Shown here piece after piece: positions 16,446-24,461 of a DNA stretch of 64,000 bases; position 1 is the stretch's first letter; each line of letters starts with the position of its first letter. The DNA is from a virus. The notes below the pieces were generated by a model. The model saw only the letters and a list, made by a program, of their open reading frames with translations. It made no database searches and was not told where the DNA came from. Location of the stretch: the IMG/VR virus record IMGVR_UViG_3300032220_001761, positions 65,134 through 129,133 of that record. One strand, given 5' to 3'. The position numbers were made by a program, and so were the translations under genes.

Positions 16446-16463
16446 AAGCATAAAAAGATAAAA

Positions 16464-17102
16464 ATGTCCGATTTCAAAACTTACAAAAACTTCAAGAGCA
16501 TAAAAGAGCTTAACGAAGACGAAACAGAAGAAATGGTTCCTGCTATTATAGAAGAACCAATGTCTATGGAAGAGCCTGAAACTACAACTAGTCAAAACAC
16601 TCCAATAAAGCCAAAGACTTTAAATGATATTGCTGGTAAATTATCAGAGACATTAAATGAAAGAATTGGTGACGAATACACAGCATATTATTTCTATAGA
16701 AATGCTGCTAATTGGTGCAAAGGAGCAAATTACAATAAAGCTGGTGAATTTTTTGAAAATGAAGCTTCTGCTGAATTGGAACACTCTAAAGGAGTACAAG
16801 ATTATCTAACTCAATGGAATATTATTCCTACAATACCACAAGCACCAACAAATGTTACTTTTACTAGTCTAGTTGATGTAATTAATAAAGCTTACGAAAT
16901 GGAGTACGGTCTATTAGAAAAATACTCTATGGACCAAATAGCTTTCGCAGAAATTCACCCTGCAACTTTTAACTTCATTCAAAAATATGTAGACATACAA
17001 AATAATGAGGTTTCTGAGTATTCAGATCTTTTAAATGCCTTAGAGTTAATAGATTGTAATAATAAGCTAGACGTATTATTCTTCGAGAAAAGCTATTTCT
17101 AA
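16464..17102 (+). CDS. Ferritin-like diiron protein with N-terminal tag
   Basis: 212 residues. Residues ~55-205 form a ferritin four-helix pattern: NERIGDEYTAYYFYRNAANW (helix A Glu), AGEFFENEASAELEHSKGVQ (Glu plus E-x-x-H), a third helix with EYGLLEKYSMDQIAFAE, and a fourth with YVDIQNNEVSEYSDLLN, matching ferroxidase ligand positions of bacterial ferritins. About 50 extra N-terminal residues (MSDFKTYKNFKSIKELNEDE, then acidic/Pro/Thr-rich) are absent from host ferritins and resemble the capsid-targeting tags here. Iron storage or Fe(II) oxidation is expected from the family; packaging inside the head is inferred. Terminator follows. Confidence 0.85.
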   Translation: MSDFKTYKNFKSIKELNEDETEEMVPAIIEEPMSMEEPETTTSQNTPIKPKTLNDIAGKLSETLNERIGDEYTAYYFYRNAANWCKGANYNKAGEFFENEASAELEHSKGVQDYLTQWNIIPTIPQAPTNVTFTSLVDVINKAYEMEYGLLEKYSMDQIAFAEIHPATFNFIQKYVDIQNNEVSEYSDLLNALELIDCNNKLDVLFFEKSYF

Positions 17103-17125
17103 TAATCGATAGATTAAGATAAATT

Positions 17126-17152
17126 AAAAAAGGCCCCGTAAGGCCTTTTTTT
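17126..17152 (+). terminator. Terminator of the ferritin-like gene
   Basis: AAAAAGGCC-CCGTA-GGCCTTTTTTT on the plus strand. Confidence 0.85.
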
Positions 17153-17170
17153 ATGTGCTATATTTTAGGC

Positions 17171-17206
17171 CACAAAAAATCCCGATCTTTAAAAAGACCG
17201 GGATTA
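17171..17206 (-). terminator. Terminator of gene 17223-17645
   Basis: Minus strand AATCCCGGTC-loop-GATCGGGATT then TTTTTTGTGG. Confidence 0.85.
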
Positions 17207-17222
17207 AAATATAATGCAGTAA

Positions 17223-17645
17223 TTAACCTTGAGCGTCGTCGTCAAGAGAACTAATACCAAAATTCTTAAGTAAGGATGCTCCTTTACTAACATCTGCAAC
17301 ATCAGATGGAACTATATCTTTATATTCATTAACCTTCTCGTAATTGGAATTAAAAATGGATAGGTCCATAGATAGAGGAGACAAATTGCTTACTATTACT
17401 CGGTTAAACCCTCCTCCTGGTATTTTGTTATGAGACATAAAAATGCCTGCATTTTTTACATCGTCAAGAGATGATGATTCTTTTACCCATTGGGTTAGTT
17501 CATCATAGCTAAGTTTTTCAGGTATTGTATTTTGGATAGGGTCATTTGTCATACTATCAAAAGGCATCCAATCAAAAACCATAGTCTTATCCAGTGCTGG
17601 AGCTGGCTCGAAATTTTCGAATAGTTTTATATGTTTTAACTTCAT
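17223..17645 (-). CDS. Capsid-tagged protein of unknown function
   Basis: 140 residues. Tag MKLKHIKLFENFEPAPALDK at the start. The C-terminus KGASLLKNFGISSLDDD closely resembles the C-terminus of the tagged protein at 34041-35171 (KGGGLLGKFGITDEDED), so the two share both ends although their middles differ. Late box at 17663-17670. Likely a head-associated protein; function unknown. Confidence 0.8.
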   Translation of the reverse strand: MKLKHIKLFENFEPAPALDKTMVFDWMPFDSMTNDPIQNTIPEKLSYDELTQWVKESSSLDDVKNAGIFMSHNKIPGGGFNRVIVSNLSPLSMDLSIFNSNYEKVNEYKDIVPSDVADVSKGASLLKNFGISSLDDDAQG

Positions 17646-17654
17646 CTTATTAAT

Positions 17655-17864
17655 TTATCTTCTATATATCCTCTTGAGATTTACAACCTCAGTGACAAAA
17701 AAATAAATTGAAAAAAGAACCAGCAGTATAGGTATAATCAGAAAGACAAAAAAAGATACCAGAGGTTTTTTAGGGGTATCTCCTAAAATGTGTACTATCC
17801 AAAAAGTAATGCTTATACAGAAGAGGATAGTTAATAATATTACTAATAGCGTATAAAGAATCAT
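17655..17864 (-). CDS. Small membrane protein with two helices
   Basis: 69 residues, two hydrophobic segments (LLVILLTILFCISITFWIV and FFVFLIIPILLVLFSIYFFV) and a basic C-terminus (LKRIYRR). The late box of the next gene lies inside its last codons. Function unknown; a holin-type role cannot be excluded. Confidence 0.65.
   Translation of the reverse strand: MILYTLLVILLTILFCISITFWIVHILGDTPKKPLVSFFVFLIIPILLVLFSIYFFVTEVVNLKRIYRR
17663..17670 (-). promoter_or_regulatory. Late-type promoter box GATATATA
   Basis: Minus-strand GATATATA, 17 nt before the ATG at 17645. Confidence 0.5.
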
Positions 17865-17874
17865 CTATTATATA

Positions 17875-18480
17875 TTATCTTTTTATTTTCTTATAGATGG
17901 TAACATTATCATAAATTCCTGACCAGCTAGGAACAAAAGCTTCACTTTCTACTTCTTCGAATTTAGCATATAATAAATCAAAGAAAGCATCATCTGCTGT
18001 ACACCCGCCATGGGATTCACCAACATAGATTAGATATCGACCAACTTTCATGGATTTAGCAACTTGGTAAGCCATATCCTTAGCATAAGGAGGCCAAGCC
18101 ATAAAAACGTTTCTATCTTTAAAACTTTTTACTGCAGTCTTTCCATCCATTTTTAAAATTTCTGAAGGAAAATCCATTTTCTTATTACGACACCACTTGT
18201 TTTCTAAATCTGGAGATATGTCAGTTAATATAACATCTGCTCCTTCTTTCTCTGCTAATTTTTCGGTATATCCAAATCCACACCCGACAGATAAAATCGG
18301 AGAATACTCCTTAATGACTTCTACTAAGCTTTGCGTAGGGATATGCCAACTAACACCTATCCGAAAATTCTCTCTTTTTTCATATTCTTTTACCCAGTCC
18401 TCTGAATTTTTTCCAGCTAAAGAAAATCTTTGAGTTCCACTCTCGATCACTTTTTTCCACTTTTTATCAACTAATATCAT
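17875..18480 (-). CDS. SAM-dependent methyltransferase-like protein
   Basis: 201 residues. ILSVGCGFGYTEKLAEKEGA is a class I motif I, followed by ILTDISP (motif II), and FMAWPPYAKDMAYQVAK, a motif IV variant (WPPY instead of D/N-PPY). The later strand YLIYVGESHGG also fits the fold. No target-recognition domain is visible; a small-molecule or protein substrate is as likely as DNA. Stop TAA. Confidence 0.75.
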   Translation of the reverse strand: MILVDKKWKKVIESGTQRFSLAGKNSEDWVKEYEKRENFRIGVSWHIPTQSLVEVIKEYSPILSVGCGFGYTEKLAEKEGADVILTDISPDLENKWCRNKKMDFPSEILKMDGKTAVKSFKDRNVFMAWPPYAKDMAYQVAKSMKVGRYLIYVGESHGGCTADDAFFDLLYAKFEEVESEAFVPSWSGIYDNVTIYKKIKR

Positions 18481-18862
18481 TTTCTTCTTTTCTTAAAAGT
18501 TCCTCTTTTGCTTCTATTTTTTTAAGAAGATAATCAGGATCTTCTTTGGATTTTCTTTCCTCTTCATTATATTCCAATTCAGAAGAATTAATAATCTCCA
18601 GAGTAGCAGAAAGATCATTTATCTCTTTTGCTTTCTTGAGCCATTGTGGATAAATCTTATGCTCAAAATGAGCTAATTGATATGCCCACCATTTTCCGCT
18701 TTCTGCATTAAGAACACTAATTCCCCCATTTTCTGCTGGAAGCCCAGCCAAGGATCCATCTGCTCTCCTTTTATTAGGATCTACAAAAGTATCTGCGTAA
18801 CACATAGAAATCCATCTAGCAAACCATAAAGATTTTAACTGGGATTTTTGTTTAGCTGTCAT
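18467..18862 (-). CDS. Conserved phage-type hypothetical protein
   Basis: 131 residues, N-terminal Trp-rich segment (SLWFARWISMCYADTFVDPNK) and C-terminal long charged helix (KIEAKEELLRKEE). Overlaps the methyltransferase start by 14 nt. No function known. Confidence 0.75.
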   Translation of the reverse strand: MTAKQKSQLKSLWFARWISMCYADTFVDPNKRRADGSLAGLPAENGGISVLNAESGKWWAYQLAHFEHKIYPQWLKKAKEINDLSATLEIINSSELEYNEEERKSKEDPDYLLKKIEAKEELLRKEENDIS

Positions 18863-19170
18863 ATATTAAATCTTTTAAGAGTCTTTAATTTATCAATGTG
18901 GTAACCAAGTTCCTCCAGAGATTTTGTTTCAAAGATAATTTCCTCTTTTTTACGATCCATCATTACCCTGTCGTATTCCCCTGTCTCCTTGTTACGAACT
19001 ACAAAACATGCAACATCCAATGCGTCGTCTTGTTCCCCAGATCCCCATAGAACGCTTTTCTTACGAGCATAATTTGTGCTGATTTTGTCATGAAACCATT
19101 CGTGTGTTTCAGACTCAAAGAATAATCCATCGCATTCTAGAAATTGATTTCTTTCCATATTATTCTTCAA
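18859..19170 (-). CDS. Hypothetical protein
   Basis: 103 residues, acidic and aromatic (FLECDGLFFESETHEWFHDK). No motif recognised. Overlaps both neighbours by 4-11 nt. Confidence 0.72.
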   Translation of the reverse strand: MKNNMERNQFLECDGLFFESETHEWFHDKISTNYARKKSVLWGSGEQDDALDVACFVVRNKETGEYDRVMMDRKKEEIIFETKSLEELGYHIDKLKTLKRFNI

Positions 19171-19705
19171 AAAGTTTAATTAGGTATTGGAAAACCTCGT
19201 GGTATAATTCAGTTGGAGATCCTACGAATCCCAATTCAATCATAAATTTTTCGTTCTCCTTCTTGTACATTTCAAACATTCTAGATCCAGACATTTTAGA
19301 ATACTGAACGTTTGCAATACGATCACAGAGCTTAACAAATACTGCACCTGGAGTATTTCTAATACCCTCATAATATTTCTTGTTCGCTCTCTCTTTTCTA
19401 TTCTTACCCTTCTCGTTGGTAACTGCATAGATAATATCTGCTGCATCTTCATCGAGCATTTCTTTTACGTCATTGTAAGAAACTCTTGTGTCCTCAATTA
19501 GATCGTGCCCGTAACAGGCAACAAGGATTGTTAAAACCCAATCGTCAACATCACCTTCTGCAGATCTCTCAATAACTTTGATGAAGTCTCTAGCTACCTT
19601 AGCTACCATCCGGAGATGAAACTCGTATGGTAAATACTTATCGTAAAAATGATTTGTTTTCTCGTGCTGTTCTATGCACCATTTGATTTTTCTGTCGATT
19701 TCCAT
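19160..19705 (-). CDS. RelA/SpoT-type HD hydrolase (small alarmone hydrolase-like)
   Basis: 181 residues. FHLRMVAKVARDF (first His), VACYGHDLIEDTRVSYNDVK (HD pair in the RelA/SpoT/MESH1 form 'HD.iEDT') and VKLCDRIANV (D-x-x-N) reproduce the (p)ppGpp hydrolase motif series in order. No synthetase, TGS or ACT domain: the length fits a stand-alone MESH1-like enzyme. Hydrolysis of host (p)ppGpp, or of NADPH as shown for some MESH1 enzymes, is inferred. First gene of an operon behind a host-type promoter, so early expression is likely. Confidence 0.85.
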   Translation of the reverse strand: MEIDRKIKWCIEQHEKTNHFYDKYLPYEFHLRMVAKVARDFIKVIERSAEGDVDDWVLTILVACYGHDLIEDTRVSYNDVKEMLDEDAADIIYAVTNEKGKNRKERANKKYYEGIRNTPGAVFVKLCDRIANVQYSKMSGSRMFEMYKKENEKFMIELGFVGSPTELYHEVFQYLIKLFEE

Positions 19706-19724
19706 AACTACTTTTTATATGGGC

Positions 19725-19760
19725 CAAAGTAGAATATTCCATCGACATAAAAAAATGTTT
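19725..19760 (-). promoter_or_regulatory. Host-type promoter
   Basis: AAACATTTTTTTATG -33 region, TGGAATATTCTA, -7 TACTTTGG on the minus strand. Confidence 0.65.
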
Positions 19761-19792
19761 CTATAAATATTTTTCTGCTAATAAAATTAGCA

Positions 19793-19820
19793 CAAAAAAA
19801 GCTAGGATGCCCTAGCTTTT
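19793..19820 (-). terminator. Terminator of gene 19838-20023
   Basis: Minus AAAGCTAGG-GCAT-CCTAGCTTT then TTTTGTGC. Confidence 0.85.
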
Positions 19821-19837
19821 CGTAATGATCTTACTAA

Positions 19838-20023
19838 TTAAAGTATTTCGCCGTCTCCCAGATCTTCAGTTGCCTCAACAACATCTTCTGCAGCAGATGA
19901 CAGTAAATTTTTAGTTGTATCAGGTTCTTCACCTGTAACAACATTAACCGCATCTTTTACGACAGCTACGGGCGTTAATGCTGTTTTAACAGCAGCACTA
20001 AACATGTTAGTTAAAAATCCCAT
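19838..20023 (-). CDS. Small amphipathic phage protein
   Basis: 61 residues: MGFLTNMFSAAVKTALTPVA then an acidic C-terminus (AAEDVVEATEDLGDGEIL). The Ala/Val-rich first half could be an amphipathic membrane helix. Similar short proteins occur in phage structural regions from memory, but no function is known. Confidence 0.7.
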   Translation of the reverse strand: MGFLTNMFSAAVKTALTPVAVVKDAVNVVTGEEPDTTKNLLSSAAEDVVEATEDLGDGEIL

Positions 20024-20065
20024 TCTCTTTTTTTATTTATATGAATTATCTTGGAAGAACTTTCC

Positions 20066-20269
20066 TTAGAATTGGATTAGATCTATGGCCATTTCACCAG
20101 TACCCTTTCCATTAAATGTAATTTCGTAATTAGGATCCATACCAGAGGTCATGACGTCATTAATAAGTTCGTCAATAGTAGGAAATGACTTTTCGTAATA
20201 TGAGCAGTCTAAGCTATATCCCTGGGATTTATCAACGCCAAAGGATTCAAATAATTTCAAATGTTTCAT
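20066..20269 (-). CDS. Capsid-tagged small protein
   Basis: 67 residues. Begins MKHLKLFESFGVDKSQGYS, the clearest form of the shared tag; the rest (about 45 residues) is acidic and ends EMAIDLIQF. GATATATA box exactly 5 nt before ATG. Probably late and head-associated; function unknown. Confidence 0.8.
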   Translation of the reverse strand: MKHLKLFESFGVDKSQGYSLDCSYYEKSFPTIDELINDVMTSGMDPNYEITFNGKGTGEMAIDLIQF

Positions 20270-20274
20270 GCAAC

Positions 20275-20282
20275 TATATATC
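20275..20282 (-). promoter_or_regulatory. Late-type promoter box GATATATA
   Basis: Exactly 5 nt before the ATG at 20269; overlaps the region just after the stop of the upstream gene. Confidence 0.6.
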
Positions 20283-20287
20283 CAAGC

Positions 20288-20578
20288 TCACATCGTAGCG
20301 TTGCAATTTTTGCAACCACCAGAATTATTTTCTCTCTCCCCGCCCATGCCTTTGTACTTGATCCATGGGCCATCTGGATCTCCTGTTCCATCCCAATCAT
20401 CCAGTGCCTTTTGAGCATCCACTGCGGAAGAGTAGCAGTACCTCCCTTTGTAACCCACACTATCCATTCCTATCACCAAGCCTGTGGTGAAAGCAAACTT
20501 CATAAGTCCACAAATCCCTTGTCCTGGGATTTCACGAATTGAATAGTATCCCTCCTTTTGTAATTCTTCTACTGTCAT
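20288..20578 (-). CDS. Conserved phage-type hypothetical protein
   Basis: 96 residues: GYYSIREIPGQGICGLMKFAFTTGL then YCYSSAVDAQKALDDWDGTGDP and a C-terminal Gly/Asn/Cys tail (GGCKNCNATM, one CxxC). 'A..Al..WdG.gDPpG.WIK.KG' recurs in phage proteins of unknown function. Confidence 0.78.
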   Translation of the reverse strand: MTVEELQKEGYYSIREIPGQGICGLMKFAFTTGLVIGMDSVGYKGRYCYSSAVDAQKALDDWDGTGDPDGPWIKYKGMGGERENNSGGCKNCNATM

Positions 20579-21030
20579 ATTTTTTTATCCAATGCTTTTT
20601 TTATCTCACCAATAGAGGGCTTGTTTTTCCAGTGTCCTAGTACCTTAATGTTATCAGTCCAAAATTGGATTGCCTCTATCTCATCATCAAGTGTACAAAT
20701 GTGCATATTAATCCCATATTCCGGATTAGTAGTAACCTTATGACTGAACATCCAAGCTCTTTGTTGCTGGACAAAATTTATAACTAAAGCCTGATCCCAG
20801 ATTTTCAAATTTGTAAAGATAGCAAGAATAGGTCTGCTAATAACTCTTTTTTTATTATCATCCACATCAGACTTTATGTGCTGTATGAGGATCCAATCGC
20901 CAAATTTCCATTTATGATTTCCAAGATCATCCCAGAAAAAAGGTATTTTATTATCAGATTCTTCGTCTAGAGACTTGTAATTTAAAAACCAATCTCTAGC
21001 TTCTTCCATGTTATTGAATATCATTTGCAT
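20575..21030 (-). CDS. Hypothetical protein
   Basis: About 151 residues from MQMIFNNMEEARDWF; the upstream gene ends at 21021, so a start at 21030 or 21024 fits better than the ATG at 21051. Trp-rich (KWKFGDWILIQHIK, RAWMFSHKV). No family recognised. Confidence 0.72.
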   Translation of the reverse strand: MQMIFNNMEEARDWFLNYKSLDEESDNKIPFFWDDLGNHKWKFGDWILIQHIKSDVDDNKKRVISRPILAIFTNLKIWDQALVINFVQQQRAWMFSHKVTTNPEYGINMHICTLDDEIEAIQFWTDNIKVLGHWKNKPSIGEIKKALDKKI

Positions 21031-21455
21031 CTTTCTTTTAGTTCTTCCCAAGTAGGTTTAGTTCCAGGATCGACAAACATTTCCCATCCATCTTCGTAGA
21101 TCTCTCTTTGTGTAAAGATATAATTTGGATCTGATCTATCGACGTATTTTAGAACACCCTTATCATTCTCTATATGAAGATATGCACTATCGTATTCAGC
21201 TCCATCCATATGGAAATGATCACAAGTAGAAGACCCTGCGAGATGAGGTTCTTTGTCTTGCAATTCCTTAGCATATTTCATTTTTGCCTGAAACCAATCC
21301 TTAACAAAATCCCCGCTTTTGAATTCAAATTTTTTCTCACTCGTGTGAATGTAAACATGATGATATACGAGTGTTGAGGGATTCAATTCTATGCGATTAC
21401 CGTCATCGTCATAATCATGAGAACATCCATCATAACTAATTCCAATTACTGCCAT
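21021..21455 (-). CDS. Hypothetical protein
   Basis: 144 residues, His/Asp/Tyr-rich (GCSHDYDDDGNRIELN, STCDHFHMDGAEYDSAYL). First gene of an operon with 20575 and 20288. No family recognised. Confidence 0.75.
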   Translation of the reverse strand: MAVIGISYDGCSHDYDDDGNRIELNPSTLVYHHVYIHTSEKKFEFKSGDFVKDWFQAKMKYAKELQDKEPHLAGSSTCDHFHMDGAEYDSAYLHIENDKGVLKYVDRSDPNYIFTQREIYEDGWEMFVDPGTKPTWEELKERCK

Positions 21456-21470
21456 ATTGTTTTATTTTTG

Positions 21471-21503
21471 TAAAGATAGAAAAATCTATACAAATAAAAA
21501 ATG
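21471..21503 (-). promoter_or_regulatory. Host-type promoter
   Basis: -7 TATCTTTA with the TAGATTTTTCTA repeat variant and T-run upstream, minus strand. Confidence 0.6.
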
Positions 21504-21514
21504 AAACAGAAAAA

Positions 21515-22882
21515 TTAATTATGCGATATGCTAGATGGCGTAACAGGTAAGGAATTAACAGTCACTGTTCCAGACCCTACACCTTGACACCCATTCTGGT
21601 CTGTACCCGTTACGTTATATGTTATCGTTGAAGGAGGTGTAGATACAACACTAGGACCAGTTGTTTGATTGAGCCATGTTGGTGGATTCCAAAGATATGT
21701 TACAGCTCCAGAGGCATTAAGAATAGCGCTATCTCCCGGACATATATCAACAGAATTCACAGTAATTACGGGATTTGGGTATACATTAACTGTATAAGAT
21801 AGAGTATCACTACAACCCAGCTCAGTAACCGCAATCAAAGAAACTTCGTATTGTCCAGGGGAAGAATATAAATGCGTTGGATTTTGTTGGTTTGAATTAG
21901 TGCCATCACCAAAATTCCACAACCAGGATATTATAGGGCTATGAACTGAAGTAGTACTATTTACAAGATTTAAAGGAAATCCTATACAAGGATTGTTATA
22001 ACTAAATCCCATCTGTGGATCTGCTGGATTTATGATAGATGATAGATTAGCAACACATCCTGAAAATGATATTATCTCACATGTTATTAAATTATAATTA
22101 CTAGGATTTACAGTAATGGTTTGTGTTGTCTCTCCAGTGCTCCAATTATATGATTGGAATCCAGGAGGAGCTGTTAAAACAGCTACAGTATCACCAACAC
22201 AATAGTTAATTTCTATCTCCATAGGTTGGCAGGAAATAGCATCTATATAAGCATATCCAAAATGCCCACCCAAAGCACAATCTCCTGTTCTAAACTCAAC
22301 AGTAACTGGCTGACCTATATAAGCGGTAAGATCCACACCAACGGTGGTCCAGTTTCTATAGGTTATTAGAATAGGATCTCCCTGACTGTCTATTCCAGGA
22401 CAGGTTTGAAACCCAGGAAGATTTGATGCCGCGCTAACCATATATTCAGTACATGGTATAGCATTTCCTCCAACAATTACCCTAGTATCAAATCTAGGCT
22501 GTTCTTCTTCAATGTGTCCAGGATCTTCAAAAATTACGGCATAGCTATAGGTAAAAAGAGTTGTGTTTGGAGTAACAGTAAAGGTATACCTTAAAGCCTC
22601 AGCTTGATTATTGATGTTTGCATTCCCCAATCTAGCCGAGAAATTTCCTCCCCAGGGACAAACTACTGGAACCTGGTTGCATGTATTTGGATCAGTTCCA
22701 TTTCCACTCGTAATAGTATGTCTCCCTGGAACTATCCCCATTACTGGAGTATTGATCGGACAACAAACACCTCTCATCCCTTGCCATCCGGTAAAATTCC
22801 CAAGCTCGAAATCTGCATTTAAGCACTGAGAAAATGTTTCTAATCCTGTTATGATTAGTAATAGTGTAATTAAAAATCTCAT
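21515..22882 (-). CDS. Secreted PKD-domain protein ending ISHN
   Basis: 455 residues. Signal peptide MRFLITLLLIITGLETFSQ; a jellyroll-like carbohydrate-binding region (about 20-225; DFELGNFTGWQGM, VTVEFRTGDCALGGHFGYAYID); Ig-like segment; a PKD domain (WLWNFGDGTNSNQQNPTHLYSSPGQYEV at ~320-345) and a partial further repeat. The last residues are VTPSSISHN. This architecture is typical of large Bacteroidota surface proteins exported by T9SS, but the usual C-terminal sorting domain is missing here and lies on the next gene. TAATG overlap couples it to that gene. Role in phage biology unknown. Confidence 0.85.
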   Translation of the reverse strand: MRFLITLLLIITGLETFSQCLNADFELGNFTGWQGMRGVCCPINTPVMGIVPGRHTITSGNGTDPNTCNQVPVVCPWGGNFSARLGNANINNQAEALRYTFTVTPNTTLFTYSYAVIFEDPGHIEEEQPRFDTRVIVGGNAIPCTEYMVSAASNLPGFQTCPGIDSQGDPILITYRNWTTVGVDLTAYIGQPVTVEFRTGDCALGGHFGYAYIDAISCQPMEIEINYCVGDTVAVLTAPPGFQSYNWSTGETTQTITVNPSNYNLITCEIISFSGCVANLSSIINPADPQMGFSYNNPCIGFPLNLVNSTTSVHSPIISWLWNFGDGTNSNQQNPTHLYSSPGQYEVSLIAVTELGCSDTLSYTVNVYPNPVITVNSVDICPGDSAILNASGAVTYLWNPPTWLNQTTGPSVVSTPPSTITYNVTGTDQNGCQGVGSGTVTVNSLPVTPSSISHN

Positions 22883-23466
22883 TATCTTATTAAAACTATA
22901 TGCCCTATTTTTTGGCCCTCAATCCCATTAACATCCTTCCAATTAGCTTTATAAACATAAACGTCATCTTGAACATAGTAAAAAGGATCACCTATAGGTT
23001 TATTCTTTACATATGTTCCATCCCACCAATCGTCCATTGATGTAGCGTAATAAATCTCTTCACCCCAGCGATTGAAAATCCTCCATTCAATCTCTACTAT
23101 ACCTATTCCCTTAGGTCCCCATCTATCATTAACCCTATCATTATTTGGTGTGAATGCGTTGGGAAAATATATTGCAGCTTCCGCACACTCTATAACATGA
23201 ACTATATAATTCTCCTCAGGTGAAGAGCATAACCCATTTAGCTCAACCTCAATATTAAAATCCCCAGGCTCGGTCCAAGTTATGGTTACGCTACTGTTGT
23301 TTGAAATTGTATCGCTTCCAAGTCTCCATAGCCAGCTACCCACTGAATTAGAAGAGGAGTAATAGGTAAATGTATTTCTATTACCAGGACACAGCTCTAC
23401 TGTTTGTTGTCCTTTGGCCAGCATAAAATTCAACAGTAGAATTAATACTATCCAAAACGTTTTCAT
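22882..23466 (-). CDS. Secreted PKD + CHU_C (type B T9SS sorting domain) protein
   Basis: 194 residues. Signal peptide MKTFWIVLILLLNFMLAKGQ, a PKD-like domain (~25-100), then a complete gliding-motility-associated C-terminal domain: IYFPNAFTPNNDRVNDRWGP, FNRWGEEIYYATS, WWDGTYVKNKPI, VYVYKANWKDVNG, GHIVLIR. This is the TIGR04131/CHU_C type-B signal that sends Bacteroidota proteins through the type IX secretion system. Export to the cell surface of infected host cells is the expected outcome if the host has a T9SS. TAATG overlaps on both sides place it in the middle of a three-gene unit. Confidence 0.92.
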   Translation of the reverse strand: MKTFWIVLILLLNFMLAKGQQTVELCPGNRNTFTYYSSSNSVGSWLWRLGSDTISNNSSVTITWTEPGDFNIEVELNGLCSSPEENYIVHVIECAEAAIYFPNAFTPNNDRVNDRWGPKGIGIVEIEWRIFNRWGEEIYYATSMDDWWDGTYVKNKPIGDPFYYVQDDVYVYKANWKDVNGIEGQKIGHIVLIR

Positions 23467-24026
23467 TAGTTGTGTGATATAGGAGAAATCGTAGGTAAAG
23501 GTAAAACCGTTACCGTGCTATTAGCACTAAATACACAACCAGCCAAAGTATAGGTATAGGTAACATTCGAAGTACCAACGCCAGCGGTTTGCGGACAAAA
23601 TTGGCTACCTGTAACACCGTTTCCTCCCCAAATCCCACCGAGTGGAGTCCCTGTTAAATTTGCACAGGGTTCATCCAAACAGTAAGGGCCCAAGGCTAAT
23701 ATAGTAGGTACAATATTAAGGATAAACACGTTAATGTTTACCGGAGGACTAACGCATCCTGCTGCGTTAGTTGCAAAAACCGATACAGCATTTGGTATTA
23801 ATCCTGGAGATGCTGCACTCCAATCTACGTTGATAATGTTTGTTCCTTGACCAGATACAATAACTCCAGGAGATAAAACTGTCCAGGTATAAGTATTCCC
23901 AGGAACGTTTGTTACCTGGTATATGGAGCCAGGAGTTTGGTAGCACACTGTGTCAGGGTTTATCGTTGATTGACCATCACACAGGAATGGAACTAATAAC
24001 AAAATCAGAAAAATAATTTTTTTCAT
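23466..24026 (-). CDS. Secreted Ig/PKD-like protein ending ISHN
   Basis: 186 residues from MKKIIFLILLLVPFLCDGQ (signal peptide); a start ten codons earlier adds a non-signal leader and was not chosen. Ig/PKD-like segments with paired Cys (VFATNAAGCVSPP, GPYCLDEPCANLTGTPLGG, AGCVFSANSTVTVLP) as in Bacteroidota adhesins. C-terminus LPTISPISHN, the same ending as the protein at 21515-22882. First of three coupled secreted genes. Function unknown. Confidence 0.82.
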   Translation of the reverse strand: MKKIIFLILLLVPFLCDGQSTINPDTVCYQTPGSIYQVTNVPGNTYTWTVLSPGVIVSGQGTNIINVDWSAASPGLIPNAVSVFATNAAGCVSPPVNINVFILNIVPTILALGPYCLDEPCANLTGTPLGGIWGGNGVTGSQFCPQTAGVGTSNVTYTYTLAGCVFSANSTVTVLPLPTISPISHN

Positions 24027-24058
24027 CTTTTTAGTTATAATTAAAAATGTAAACACCT

Positions 24059-24136
24059 TTACATTTCGAAATAAGCTAATTTGTGTCCGGGAATTTGGAC
24101 TATTGCAGGCATGATAGGTGGATACCCATCTAACAC
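24059..24136 (-). CDS. Possible short leaderless ORF (25 residues)
   Basis: GTG start immediately after a GATATATAT late-type box; reads LDGYPPIMPAIVQIPGHKLA and ends TAA. Too short to judge; could be non-coding. Confidence 0.25.
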   Translation of the reverse strand: MLDGYPPIMPAIVQIPGHKLAYFEM

Positions 24137-24202
24137 ATATATATCAAAAAAAATCTACTATAAGACATCTTTATATAAAAAATCTATCAATATATTAAAG
24201 CA

Positions 24203-24236
24203 CACAAAAAAGGGATAGAGCTGTGTCTCTATCCCC
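24203..24236 (-). terminator. Terminator of gene 24273-24461
   Basis: Minus GGGATAGAGACACAGCTCTATCCC then TTTTTTGTGTG. Confidence 0.85.
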
Positions 24237-24272
24237 TCGCCTAGGACTTCTATATGAGCATTTTAAAGAGCT

Positions 24273-24461
24273 TTATTTCTTCTCTAATCTGTGATATAGA
24301 TTCACAGCAATAAATGCGGCTACAACTAATCTTATAAGTAATTTAGCAGGTGTTAAATAAAAGAACCCATGATTTTCGTCCATAGAGAGTGAGGCATTCA
24401 CTGTGAAGATCAATATGAAGGAAATTATATAGATAGATAAGAATGATAAGAATTTATTCAT
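24273..24461 (-). CDS. Small membrane protein
   Basis: 62 residues with two hydrophobic helices (FLSIYIISFILIFTVNASL; LLIRLVVAAFIAVNLYH) and basic C-terminus. Weak TATATTTA -7 box upstream at 24509. Function unknown. Confidence 0.65.
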   Translation of the reverse strand: MNKFLSFLSIYIISFILIFTVNASLSMDENHGFFYLTPAKLLIRLVVAAFIAVNLYHRLEKK

